35,456 bases of DNA from a virus. How positions within the stretch are numbered: the stretch's first letter is position 1; each line of letters starts with the position of its first letter. Both the position numbers and the translations under genes were made by a program. The stretch is taken from positions 1-35,456 of the IMG/VR virus record IMGVR_UViG_3300020180_000064; one strand, given 5' to 3'. This document shows positions 17,464 through 24,089 of this stretch, one piece after another. The notes beneath the pieces were generated by a model, which saw only the letters and a program-made list of their open reading frames with translations, was not told where the DNA came from and searched no databases.

Positions 17464-18171
17464 ATGCGATCACCGCTGTTTTTAATGACCCTCTTCGCGT
17501 TCACCATGCCCGTCCCGTTTGTACTCTCCGCGCCTCCGACTGTTGTCGAAGTTCCGCGCGGCGACCCCGCGAAGTGGCTGGAGGTGCGGGCGCCGAAGGG
17601 CCGAATCCTGCGGCTCTCCGCGGAGCCTGCTTCGAAGTGGCTGCTGATTGACGAGGAAAAAGCAGACCTGTTCCCCTGCGACGCGGGGAAGTTCGCCGAC
17701 TTCGCGAGCGACGAGTCAGGCCGCTACAAGGTGATTGTGACATCGCCCGAAGGGACATCTGCGAGGGTGGTTATCGTGGTCGGAGACGGTGGACCATTGC
17801 CGCCCGGACCTCTGCCTCCAGTCGATCTGCTTGCCGACCGGCTCAAGGCTGCCTACGACTCTGACCCCGAAAAGATCGTCATCAAAAGACAGTCGCACGC
17901 CAAGGATCTGGCCAGCGTTTACCGCCTCGTCGCCAAATCCGCTGGTGATCCCACCTTCTCAACCGCAGGCGATTTCATCGCGTTCGCTCGCAAGTCCGCA
18001 GCCGAGATGGTGGACGCCGCGAAAGGGCCGCGGTGTCTGTCCGGTGTGCGTGACGAAGTGTCGCGGGAACTGGGCACGATCTTCCCCGCTGATGGGCCGC
18101 TGACCGACGACCAGCGGAAGCGATCGGCGGCACTGTTCTTACACCTCGCAACGATCCTGGAGGCGTTCTAA
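17464..18171 (+). CDS. secreted protein with Ig-like and helical domains
   Basis: A clear signal peptide (MRSPLFLMTLFAFTMPVPF, then VLSA) precedes a beta-rich domain, residues about 25-115: WLEVRAPKGRILRLSAEP, ASKWLLIDEEKADLFPCD, GRYKVIVTSPEGTSARVVIV. A Pro-rich hinge (GGPLPPGPLPP) and a helical C-terminal half follow. ATG 17464 follows a perfect GGAGG site and is preferred over 17443. The stop overlaps the protease gene start (TAATG). It opens a run of five exported or membrane genes, and I infer an envelope-directed function. No enzymatic motif is visible. Confidence 0.65.
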   Translation: MRSPLFLMTLFAFTMPVPFVLSAPPTVVEVPRGDPAKWLEVRAPKGRILRLSAEPASKWLLIDEEKADLFPCDAGKFADFASDESGRYKVIVTSPEGTSARVVIVVGDGGPLPPGPLPPVDLLADRLKAAYDSDPEKIVIKRQSHAKDLASVYRLVAKSAGDPTFSTAGDFIAFARKSAAEMVDAAKGPRCLSGVRDEVSRELGTIFPADGPLTDDQRKRSAALFLHLATILEAF

Positions 18172-19340
18172 TGGGTCGCGCTACAGATTGGGATGGACGT
18201 TTCAAGTCCTTACTTTTTGGTGGAGGTGTCGGGCTCGTCGTGGCCGTGGTATTGCTTGGAGTAAGGTCCAAGCCGCCCATCGCCCCGATCGCGGAGCCGC
18301 TCCCACCAGAGCCGGAACTGCTAATCACGACCGGTTGGTTTCCGGACGCGGAAGCGAACGAAGTCGATCTGGCCACGGCCCGGTTCCAGTCGTTTGCTGA
18401 CACACCGGCCGCTCAGGTTGTGATGGGCGAGTTGCCGAAGGAAGTGTTCCTTTGGAAGGCGATCGAAAAACTCACAGGTAAACCGACGCCGCTCAAGGAT
18501 CAGAACCCAACCGGAGCGTGTGTCGGGTTTGGGACTGTGAGCGCGGTCGAGCGAACCTTGGCAACCGAGATCCTGAGCCGTGGCGGCGACGAGAGCGAGT
18601 TCGCGTTTTACTCTGAGGAAGTGGCGTACGCCGGGGCAAAGGTGCAGGGGTTCAGAAGCCTCGGTGGTTCGGTCAGTCGATTTGACGGTGCTTCGGATGT
18701 CGGCGCGGCCGCGTGGCTAACAAAGGTCGGTGGGCTGGTTCCGAAGGGAAAATACGGGCGTTGGGATCTGACGGAGTACGACCCGACCCGCGCCCGGTCA
18801 TGGAACCTCTCGGGCGTTCCGGAAGAGCTGATCGAGATCGCCCGGCGGTTTCCGGTCAAGGACAGTGTGCGAGTCATGAACTGGTTGCAGTGCAAGCAGT
18901 CACTCGCCAGCGGGTATTCCGTGGCTGCGTGTGCGACCTGGAAATACAGCGAACGGCGCGACGCAAACGGCGTGGCCGCTGACCTCGTCAGCGGTTGGAA
19001 CCACTGCATGGCGATTGATGGATACTACGTCGCCGCGGACGGCCGAGAGTATGGGCACGTCGAGAACAGTTGGTCCAACGTCCCGGACAAAAAAGGCGTC
19101 CGCACCGGCCAGGCGTATCACACTGGTCCGGTTGGATGGGGAAACCCAACCACGGCGGGCTTCTGGGCTACGGCTGAGAGTCTGGACCGTGCACTGCGCC
19201 AGGGTGGCAGTCGGGCATATTCCGGTGTCACCGGGTTCCCGGCTCGCAAGCTCCCCTGGAATCTTTTTATCCTCGCCCCGAAGCGAGACCGAACCCCGTT
19301 CGCCCTGTTTGCAAAGGAGATCCCATGCCTCGCTTTCTGA
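18171..19340 (+). CDS. membrane-anchored papain-like cysteine protease
   Basis: The 389-residue product has an N-terminal membrane anchor (about residues 14-31, LLFGGGVGLVVAVVLLGV) and a Pro-rich linker. A papain-fold (C1-like) peptidase domain follows: Gln111 and Cys117 in QNPTGACVGFG, His278 in SGWNHCMAIDG, and Asn299 in GHVENSWSN. All four active-site residues are present in the right order and spacing. The catalytic domain would face the periplasm. No peptidoglycan hydrolase is visible elsewhere, so it may act in envelope disruption at lysis or in processing a surface protein; this is inference. It starts at TAATG with GGAGG upstream and overlaps the next gene by 16 bases. Confidence 0.82.
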   Translation: MGRATDWDGRFKSLLFGGGVGLVVAVVLLGVRSKPPIAPIAEPLPPEPELLITTGWFPDAEANEVDLATARFQSFADTPAAQVVMGELPKEVFLWKAIEKLTGKPTPLKDQNPTGACVGFGTVSAVERTLATEILSRGGDESEFAFYSEEVAYAGAKVQGFRSLGGSVSRFDGASDVGAAAWLTKVGGLVPKGKYGRWDLTEYDPTRARSWNLSGVPEELIEIARRFPVKDSVRVMNWLQCKQSLASGYSVAACATWKYSERRDANGVAADLVSGWNHCMAIDGYYVAADGREYGHVENSWSNVPDKKGVRTGQAYHTGPVGWGNPTTAGFWATAESLDRALRQGGSRAYSGVTGFPARKLPWNLFILAPKRDRTPFALFAKEIPCLAF

Positions 19341-19996
19341 TCAACAGCCTCCTCGTCATCGTCGCAATCATCGGGATCGCGGGACTCGCGTCCGGCGATG
19401 ACAAGGCCGACCGCGACCGTCGAGCGAAGGCCGCAGTCGCCGTGGCCAAAGCGATCGGAGATCACTCGCCGAAGGTGGTCGTAGCCCCAGCGCCGCGCAA
19501 GACCGAACCGAAAAGTTACGCGACCGGCGGCAAGGAGGCGATCCTCGACCAGTCACCGCTCGTGGTCTACGTGTCGTGCGAGGGGCCGAAGGTGGAAGGT
19601 GCGATCACGTGTTTCGTGTCGGCCAAAACATTCGGCGAAGTGACCGGGCCAGCTGTGGTGATCGGCTACCCGGTCGGAGATCGATTGTTGATTGAGAAGA
19701 CCCTGCCGTGCCCCGTGCCCGCGGCTGATCTGAGGAAGGCTGTCGATGCTGCTGCGAAGAAAATCCGCGGCACTGAACCCAAGGCTATGCCGTCGGGACT
19801 GCCGAAGCCTCTCGATACGCAGGTCAAGAAGACTGGTTGCATTTGCGGTCAGTCGTGCCAGTGCCCCGAGGGGAGATGCCCGGGTCAGTGCCCTGTCGCC
19901 ACCAAGCCCGATCCTGTTGTGGTCGGGTACCGATACCAGAAGGTCTGCAACGGAAATGGGACGTGCCAGATTGTCACGGTCCCGATCTACCGCTGA
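19325..19996 (+). CDS. secreted Cys-rich protein
   Basis: A signal peptide or N-terminal anchor (MPRFLINSLLVIVAIIGIAG, cleavage probably near LASG-D) leads a 223-residue product. The middle (SPLVVYVSCEGPKVEGAI) carries a Cys pair. A cluster of six cysteines at about 172-189 (CICGQSCQCPEGRCPGQC) and two more near 208 and 214 suggest disulfide knots or metal binding in the periplasm. AAGGAGA lies six bases before the ATG. It starts inside the protease gene, so expression is coupled. I do not recognise the family. Confidence 0.65.
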   Translation: MPRFLINSLLVIVAIIGIAGLASGDDKADRDRRAKAAVAVAKAIGDHSPKVVVAPAPRKTEPKSYATGGKEAILDQSPLVVYVSCEGPKVEGAITCFVSAKTFGEVTGPAVVIGYPVGDRLLIEKTLPCPVPAADLRKAVDAAAKKIRGTEPKAMPSGLPKPLDTQVKKTGCICGQSCQCPEGRCPGQCPVATKPDPVVVGYRYQKVCNGNGTCQIVTVPIYR

Positions 19997-20008
19997 ACGA
20001 GGTGATCC

Positions 20009-20491
20009 GTGTGCGCACTCGTCGTCATCTTCGTGATTGCTCCTGACGTTGGCCGTCTCGGTGCCGACGATTTTGGTGTTCGCGAAAGGGCCGAGGAGCG
20101 TTTGAAGAAACTCGGCCCGCTTGCGTGGGGCGCTCTGCTCCACGCGGAGAGGTCGGGAGATGCCGAGTCGCGATTTCGCGCAAGGCGTCTGCTCAGACCG
20201 TACCGGTCGCATGTCCAGGATGTGCGAGTCGCTGTCCTGGTGCGAAGCCGCTGGCCGCCCACCGAATCGCAAATGGCGGAATTGTTCCTCGACGACGAGT
20301 TTCGCAGGCGGGTTTATTTGCGAATGATCGAGGCCGGATGCACCGATCACGAAGCGTGGTATCTTCTGCCGGAACGCCTCGAGGCGAACTGGTGGGGGAA
20401 TATCCCGCCGATTCTCCTGATGTGCGCTTCGCTGTCCGGTTGCCGCGCACGACTCGGATACCACAAGGTGGGATGGCCGTTTACCAATTGA
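20009..20491 (+). CDS. exported HEAT-like protein of planctomycete type
   Basis: The 160-residue product starts at GTG 20009 after GAGG. A short hydrophobic N-terminus (CALVVIFVIAPDVGRLGA) may be a weak signal. It is followed by DDFGVRERAEERLKKLGPLA and RFRARRLLRPYR, which match the single HEAT-like unit frequent in exported Gemmata and Pirellula proteins (D-F-x-V-R-E-x-A-E-x-x-L-x-x-L-G). The rest has Trp-rich segments (EAWYLLPERLEANWWGNIPP). In the host, such units are thought to be protein-interaction modules. Its place between the Cys-rich protein and the holin-like protein ties it to the envelope module. Confidence 0.55.
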   Translation: MCALVVIFVIAPDVGRLGADDFGVRERAEERLKKLGPLAWGALLHAERSGDAESRFRARRLLRPYRSHVQDVRVAVLVRSRWPPTESQMAELFLDDEFRRRVYLRMIEAGCTDHEAWYLLPERLEANWWGNIPPILLMCASLSGCRARLGYHKVGWPFTN

Positions 20492-20521
20492 TAACAATGT
20501 TCGTTTAACAAAGAGGTAGCA

Positions 20522-21178
20522 ATGTCTGATTTGACACCGAACACGCTTGGCGACAAAACTGTTGGTGATGCTGCTCCGATCCCAACCCGAGTCCCACCAC
20601 CGACGCCGAAAGCGGAGCCGTCGGGGGCAAGCTGGATACGCGATGAATATCAGCTTCTCCCGGATTGGGCGAAGACAATCGCGATTTTGATGATCCTCGC
20701 GCTGGTGATCTACGGCAGGTTGAACAAGCCAGATTCGCAGCCGGCGGTGGTGGTAAACCTCCCGGCAGCAGGGCAGTCGTCAGGGTCGCAGGATTGGACG
20801 CCGGTAACGAGTGCTCAGCCCGTGGCGGCGGCAGTTCGCGAACGCCCAGGCAAACGACTGTTCGCGAAACTGATTCGCGCCCGGCTTGCTACGAGGCTCC
20901 AGAAAGACGGGTTCGCGCTCGTCGGTGGCAACTCCAAGCCGATCAGTGAGGAAAAGGCGTGGGAGTTGGTCGAGCAACTCGACGATGATACCGTGGTTGC
21001 TGCGGCGGTGCAGTCGAAAGCGGAAGGGCTTGGTGACGGCACTTTGCTCGACAAACTTGGGAACGTGATCCAATGGATCATAGACCACAAGGAACAAATC
21101 CTTGCCATCATCAAGGTTCTGATGACGCTGCTTGCATTGTTCGCCGACGATGTCAGCGGAACAGGGAACCGAATGTAA
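20522..21178 (+). CDS. holin-like membrane protein
   Basis: The 218-residue protein has a Pro-rich cytoplasmic N-terminus and one strong membrane segment at about 48-66 (WAKTIAILMILALVIYGRL). A soluble helical middle (LFAKLIRARLATRLQKDGF) and a hydrophobic C-terminal helix (EQILAIIKVLMTLLALFAD) follow. Size and topology are not those of a textbook holin, but it is the last gene of the late operon and directly follows exported and protease genes. AGAGG precedes the ATG. It could be a holin or spanin analogue, or a protease partner. Confidence 0.5.
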   Translation: MSDLTPNTLGDKTVGDAAPIPTRVPPPTPKAEPSGASWIRDEYQLLPDWAKTIAILMILALVIYGRLNKPDSQPAVVVNLPAAGQSSGSQDWTPVTSAQPVAAAVRERPGKRLFAKLIRARLATRLQKDGFALVGGNSKPISEEKAWELVEQLDDDTVVAAAVQSKAEGLGDGTLLDKLGNVIQWIIDHKEQILAIIKVLMTLLALFADDVSGTGNRM

Positions 21179-21204
21179 GTTGCCTTATGGCAGTATCGTT
21201 AGCC

Positions 21205-21696
21205 TTAGCAGCGGGCATTGGGCACCGCCTTCTCGGGGTTGGCCGCGGCCCGCAGATTTTCTATCTCGCGCGTCAGGTCGGATGGGCTGGTCTGATCCCA
21301 CTCCAGACCCAAGGCCGCAACAGCGGACCTGGCCAGATGGTGGCAGTGGTCGGCAAGTCCTCTGTTGTGGCTCCAGTCCGGCTGCTTCAGTGGTGCGTTC
21401 GTCGCAACGGGGGGTGGATTGGGCTCCGCCTTTCCAGCGACGGGAGCGCCGTCGGCAGCTTCGAGCCAATCGATGATGTTCTGCCCGAGCAACAGCACTC
21501 GCCGTCCGACAGAGGTAAATCGAAGCCCCCCAGCCCGACGTGCTCGGGTCAGGGCGGCCAGGGGCACACCCAGATGCAATGCGATTGTGGTGTCGTCGTA
21601 GATCGTCGTCGGTGATATGTGTAATCCCAGTTTCCGCGCTTGCCCGCATTGCGGGCAAACCGGCATCTCGGTCGATCGGTGGTCGATAGGTTCCAC
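21205..21696 (-). CDS. HTH DNA-binding protein with N-terminal zinc knuckle
   Basis: The 163-residue product begins with CPQCGQARKLG (one CxxC). An excisionase/MerR-like winged helix follows at about 35-80: TTIALHLGVPLAALTRARRA, then GGLRFTSVGRRVLLLGQNII. A Pro-rich linker and a helical end complete it. The start is GTG 21696 with GGAG eight bases upstream. It is the last gene of the leftward operon and converges with the late genes. It may regulate late transcription; with no integrase visible, a role as excisionase is not supported. Confidence 0.68.
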   Translation of the reverse strand: MEPIDHRSTEMPVCPQCGQARKLGLHISPTTIYDDTTIALHLGVPLAALTRARRAGGLRFTSVGRRVLLLGQNIIDWLEAADGAPVAGKAEPNPPPVATNAPLKQPDWSHNRGLADHCHHLARSAVAALGLEWDQTSPSDLTREIENLRAAANPEKAVPNARC

Positions 21697-21720
21697 GGGG
21701 GTTCTCCGGTGAGGGGGTCG

Positions 21721-21882
21721 TTAGGTTTTGGTGATCGTCTTTGCCCGCGACTGCGCCAGCGCAGTCCGGAGCATGTCCCACTCAATGTCGGTGATCCTGA
21801 ACGACCGCGTTCGTGTAACTCCGAGCCGCCGAATCCGGCCCGTGCGAGGCCGGTGTTCGGATTTGGGTTTTGGTTTGGTCAC
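21721..21882 (-). CDS. small basic protein
   Basis: The 53-residue frame starts at GTG 21882, right after GGGGGAG in the shared leader. It is strikingly basic (KPKPKSEHRPRTGRIRR) and ends with a short helix (DIEWDMLRTALAQSRAKT). It could bind nucleic acid; no family recognised. The chosen start is set by the leader repeat rather than by the longer ATG frame from 22005. Confidence 0.55.
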   Translation of the reverse strand: MTKPKPKSEHRPRTGRIRRLGVTRTRSFRITDIEWDMLRTALAQSRAKTITKT

Positions 21883-21915
21883 CGGCTCCCCCGTTCGTGT
21901 TGTGGATTCCGTCGT
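21883..21915 (-). repeat. shared leader, copy F
   Basis: Reading leftward: ATCCACAACACGAACGGGGG, then AGCCG and GTG. This is the most divergent copy of the leader found before six early genes; it provides the ribosome site. Confidence 0.7.
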
Positions 21916-21922
21916 CCAGGGG

Positions 21923-22147
21923 TCAGGAATAAATAACTTCGGCGTTTCCGAACGCCGCCGCCAATGACTCGCCCAGGCCGATTTTCTCGTCGATGCCGAA
22001 ATCATCGACAGCGACCGGGAACCATATTTTCATCGAGTCGTCGACCAGGCGGTCGTCTGCGAATGTCTCGCAGTACCAGCCCGATGGGACACCCCACTGA
22101 TCGTCCCATCGGTAGGTGACGCGGGTGATATCGGATGCGTTGCTCAT
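21923..22147 (-). CDS. small acidic protein
   Basis: The 74-residue product is Trp- and Asp-rich (RVTYRWDDQWGVPSGWYCET, then FADDRLVDDSMKIWFPVAVD). It ends GLGESLAAAFGNAEVIYS. ATG 22147 follows GGGAG in the shared leader. Small acidic phage early proteins often inhibit host nucleic-acid binding proteins, but that is only a possibility here. Family not recognised. Confidence 0.6.
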   Translation of the reverse strand: MSNASDITRVTYRWDDQWGVPSGWYCETFADDRLVDDSMKIWFPVAVDDFGIDEKIGLGESLAAAFGNAEVIYS

Positions 22148-22186
22148 GACTCAGGTCTCCCGTTCGTGTTGTGGGTTCTGTCTCGG
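22148..22186 (-). repeat. shared leader, copy E
   Basis: Reading leftward: GAGACAGAACCCACAACACG, then AACGGGAGACCTGAGTC and ATG. It shares the AACCACA.ACGAACGGGAGAC core with the other copies. Confidence 0.75.
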
Positions 22187-22189
22187 TAG

Positions 22190-22213
22190 GGGCGGCTCGA
22201 AGTTGAGCCGCCC
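22190..22213 (-). terminator. 9-bp intercistronic hairpin
   Basis: GGGCGGCTC (22190-22198) pairs perfectly with GAGCCGCCC (22205-22213) around a six-base loop. It lies after the 64-residue gene and before the next leader in the leftward operon. No T-tract follows in the leftward direction, so it may attenuate or protect the message rather than stop it. Confidence 0.5.
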
Positions 22214-22228
22214 GTGAAACCGGGGTGG

Positions 22229-22423
22229 TCACAGCAGTTCAACTAAATTCTCGGGCAGGCGGTCGAGGAACTCGCGGAAGTCTTCACCCCAGGCCGGACA
22301 GCCCTCCTTAGTGCGGATCGCGTCCACAAGGGTATCTAGGTCCGCCTCGGTTCGTCCTTCCCAGGTCGCGGTATCAACCCAGTTCCGCAGGTCGTTGACC
22401 GTTGTCATGATTTTCATTCGCAT
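22229..22423 (-). CDS. small helical protein
   Basis: The 64-residue acidic product begins MRMKIMTTVNDLRNWVDTAT and continues with two predicted helices (EADLDTLVDAIRTKEG, EDFREFLDRLPENLVELL). ATG 22423 lies eight bases after GGGAG of the shared leader; internal ATGs at codons 3 and 6 are alternatives. No known domain. It belongs to the leader-linked set of tiny early genes. Confidence 0.6.
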   Translation of the reverse strand: MRMKIMTTVNDLRNWVDTATWEGRTEADLDTLVDAIRTKEGCPAWGEDFREFLDRLPENLVELL

Positions 22424-22460
22424 CTCAGTCTCCCGTTCGTGTGTGTGGTTCTGTTTCGGT
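22424..22460 (-). repeat. shared leader, copy D
   Basis: Reading leftward: CCGAAACAGAACCACACACA, then CGAACGGGAGACTGAG and ATG. From AACGGGAGACTGAG onward it is identical to copy A. Confidence 0.75.
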
Positions 22461-22463
22461 CAG

Positions 22464-22493
22464 CGACGCCCGGATAAAGTTGCCCGGGCGTCG
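22464..22493. terminator. 10-bp hairpin between leftward genes
   Basis: CGACGCCCGG (22464-22473) pairs with CCGGGCGTCG (22484-22493) around a ten-base loop. TTTT follows on the + strand, so it would act best on rightward (antisense) transcripts; leftward it is an intercistronic hairpin just downstream of the 67-residue gene. Confidence 0.5.
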
Positions 22494-22500
22494 TTTTGGG

Positions 22501-22704
22501 TTAAGCGAAGCGGCCGCAGTCCGCGCCTGCCGACGAGGCTGGCATGGTAATCCCCGCCAGATCGTCCTCATGCCACCGCTCCAGAATTTTCAGGATACGG
22601 CCGTCAGGCGCATGGCGTGTCCAGAATGTTGAGGTGTGCCACACCCCGTCATCGCTTTGACTGTTCACCGCGACGACATGGATTTCCGGCAGATTCGCGT
22701 GCAT
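22501..22704 (-). CDS. small protein of leader-linked set
   Basis: The 67-residue product begins MHANLPEIHVVAVNSQSDDG and contains VWHTSTFWTRHAPDGRILKI and a C-terminal Cys near the end. The start at ATG 22704 is fixed by the shared leader directly upstream; the frame is open much further upstream, but that part is opposite-phase read-through of the next gene. It has its own promoter-like elements at 22747-22774. Function unknown. Confidence 0.6.
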   Translation of the reverse strand: MHANLPEIHVVAVNSQSDDGVWHTSTFWTRHAPDGRILKILERWHEDDLAGITMPASSAGADCGRFA

Positions 22705-22746
22705 CTCAGTCTCCCGTTCGTGTGTGGTTCCCGTCTCGACACTGGT

Positions 22747-22774
22747 AATATAACCTGCTCCCCGAGATTTGCAA
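22747..22774 (-). promoter_or_regulatory. leftward promoter with shared leader, copy A
   Basis: Reading leftward: TTGCAA (-35), 16-base spacer, TATATT (-10), then ACCAGTGTCGAGACGG and the leader AACCACACACGAACGGGAG (22705-22739). An inverted repeat (CCCCGAGA 22760-22767, TCTCGGGG 22781-22788) flanks the -35 and could be an operator. The -10 through leader matches the promoter before the 140-residue gene. Confidence 0.55.
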
Positions 22775-22802
22775 TACGTTTCTCGGGGAATGTGGGAAAT
22801 AG

Positions 22803-23225
22803 TTACAGCGACACTCGGAAGGTCTGGGCAGATCGGCCCCACTTCCCCCCGCTCGACTGCCGGTAGTAGAGTATTGGGCCGTTGCCGACCTGTCGCAAGC
22901 CGGTCTTGGTGATGGCGGCGTCGGCGTAAATTACCACTTGTACCGCGTCGCCGCGGCCCAGGTGCCTCTCCGCTGTCCGGGCCGCGTGACCCTTCGCGGC
23001 CATCGCCGTGCCGAGGGTGAATACCTGATCTTCGCGGAGCCACACCTTTGCGGTCAGGATCGCCGCCCGCAGTGCAAGGGCTTCCGCTTCGCGGCGAATT
23101 TCGACCGCACCAACCTCGTCGCCGGTTTCCTGGACCGCGTCGGCCAGGGCCAGCCGAGCGGTAATGTCGGCGGGGTTTTCCTCGACGGCTGCAGACATCG
23201 CGGTGACATTGTTTTGAGCAAGCAT
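22803..23225 (-). CDS. TIGR02996-like protein
   Basis: The 140-residue product starts at ATG 23225 (AAGGA upstream). Residues 9-44 (SAAVEENPADITARLALADA, then VQETGDEVGAVEIRRE) resemble the TIGR02996 repeat-companion domain (ILxxPxDDxxRLxxADWLxExGD). That domain is abundant in Gemmataceae and Myxococcus, and its function is not established. The C-terminal half is beta-rich (VQVVIYADAAITKTGLRQVG, ILYYRQSSGGKWGR) and not recognised. It is transcribed leftward from the promoter at 23265-23292. Confidence 0.6.
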   Translation of the reverse strand: MLAQNNVTAMSAAVEENPADITARLALADAVQETGDEVGAVEIRREAEALALRAAILTAKVWLREDQVFTLGTAMAAKGHAARTAERHLGRGDAVQVVIYADAAITKTGLRQVGNGPILYYRQSSGGKWGRSAQTFRVSL

Positions 23226-23264
23226 TGGTAATCCTTCGTGTGTGGTTTCCGTCTCGACACTGGT

Positions 23265-23292
23265 AATATACACCGAGTCTAGCACACGTCAA
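23265..23292 (-). promoter_or_regulatory. leftward promoter with GCTAGACT box and shared leader, copy B
   Basis: Reading leftward: TTGACG (23292-23287), 16-base spacer containing GCTAGACT, TATATT (23270-23265), then ACCAGTGTCGAGACGG and leader AACCACACACGAAGGAT. The -35 overlaps the stop of the RHH gene. The spacer box matches those in the two neighbouring promoters. Confidence 0.65.
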
Positions 23293-23480
23293 GTCGGTTT
23301 GATGAATTTCTTTTCCAACTCGATCATCCCTAGTCGGAACAAATCCGACTGAGAGACGACAAGGCCCAGCGCCGCGCTCACTGCCGGGAGCAGCTTCGCG
23401 ACCCTCTCGCCAGTGTCCGCGTCATACCGGACGTTCAATTGGGTTCGGTCTGCCTTCCTCTTTGCTTTCTCGCGGGGCAT
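23289..23480 (-). CDS. ribbon-helix-helix-like repressor candidate
   Basis: The 63-residue product has a basic N-terminal arm (MPREKAKRKADR), a short strand (TQLNVRYD) and two helices (GERVAKLLPAVSAALGL, SQSDLFRLGMIELEKKF). This is the layout of Arc/CopG-type RHH repressors. ATG 23480 is eight bases after AAAGGAGG, better than the upstream ATG 23504. It is the first gene of the leftward operon, next to three GCTAGACT boxes, so it is the natural candidate for the switch repressor. Binding is inferred. Confidence 0.65.
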   Translation of the reverse strand: MPREKAKRKADRTQLNVRYDADTGERVAKLLPAVSAALGLVVSQSDLFRLGMIELEKKFIKPT

Positions 23481-23504
23481 GAATTGTGCCTCCTTTCTAC
23501 ACAC

Positions 23505-23533
23505 AGTCTAGCTCAGTAGTGTCGGTTTAGCAA
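23505..23533 (-). promoter_or_regulatory. leftward promoter of RHH gene with operator-like box
   Basis: Reading leftward: TTGCTA (23533-23528), 17-base spacer, TAGACT (23510-23505). The -10 lies inside GCTAGACT (23512-23505), consistent with autorepression. Both hexamers are only 4/6 matches. Confidence 0.45.
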
Positions 23534-23558
23534 GTGTAAATAATTCCTGGAATCATCC

Positions 23559-23586
23559 TTGACATATGCTAGACTGATGGTATTAT
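23559..23586 (+). promoter_or_regulatory. rightward early promoter with operator-like boxes
   Basis: TTGACA (23559-23564), 16-base spacer with GCTAGACT (23569-23576), TATTAT (23581-23586). A perfect palindrome TGGTAT-T-ATACCA (23578-23590) covers the -10. Downstream is CAGTGTAGTCGAAACGAACC and a leader (23593-23629) of the shared type. This is the strongest sigma70-like promoter in the window. Confidence 0.75.
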
Positions 23587-23629
23587 ACCAGTGTAGTCGA
23601 AACGAACCACACGCACACGGGAGCCAAGC

Positions 23630-23761
23630 ATGTTCGGATTCATCTTCAACGGGATTGGTGGGGTCGCGGTGATCGCAGCCGGGATGCCCCTTACGGGCTG
23701 CGTCATGCTGGCTTTCGCTGGATTGTGGCTGATGCTCCGCAACGTCGGCAACGACGACTGA
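23630..23761 (+). CDS. small membrane protein
   Basis: The 43-residue frame is too short for most gene callers but starts with ATG just after CGGGAG in the shared leader. It encodes MFGFIFNGIGGVAVIAAGMP followed by a second hydrophobic stretch (CVMLAFAGLWLMLRN). One or two membrane spans are likely. It is the first gene behind the rightward promoter, a place often used for superinfection-exclusion or host-takeover membrane peptides; this is inference. Confidence 0.6.
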   Translation: MFGFIFNGIGGVAVIAAGMPLTGCVMLAFAGLWLMLRNVGNDD

Positions 23762-23829
23762 GCGACAACAACCACTACTCCCCCTGGCACTTCGCCCGGG
23801 GATTCCTTCACCACGATTGAGGACCGACT

Positions 23830-24054
23830 ATGAACCCGTTTACCTGGATTCGCCGCAAGGCAGCGGAAGCCGTTGTTCTGGGAACCGCCGACGGCTTGCG
23901 AGCCATTACGCCCGATGGTGAGACGCCGCCGGCCGACCTCGCAGAGCTTCGCGGGATGCTCGCCACGATCGTGATTGACACGAAAGCGATTGCAGGCCCG
24001 GAGCCGGAGCCAGAACCGGAAGCAGTGGCGACCACAAAACGCAAGACGCGATAA
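23830..24054 (+). CDS. small early protein with EP-repeat tail
   Basis: The 74-residue product starts MNPFTWIRRKAAEAVVLGTA and has a helix (DLAELRGMLATIVID). A PEPEPEPE run and a basic tail (TTKRKTR) follow. GAGG lies nine bases before the ATG. The N-terminus is amphipathic and could touch the membrane. No family recognised. The next frame (XRE) begins near its end in the -1 phase. Confidence 0.55.
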   Translation: MNPFTWIRRKAAEAVVLGTADGLRAITPDGETPPADLAELRGMLATIVIDTKAIAGPEPEPEPEAVATTKRKTR

Positions 24055-24089
24055 GGCCGACCCCAACAACCGCAACAACCGAGGCCGCG

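Noticed and set aside
19553-20497. Minus-strand frame of 314 residues across the envelope module
   Set aside because: Spans two well-supported sense genes and their ribosome sites; composition is shadow-like.
22705-23292. Upstream extension of the 67-residue leftward gene to a 263-residue frame
   Set aside because: The extension lies opposite-phase to the TIGR02996-like gene and crosses a promoter and leader; the shared leader fixes the start at 22704.
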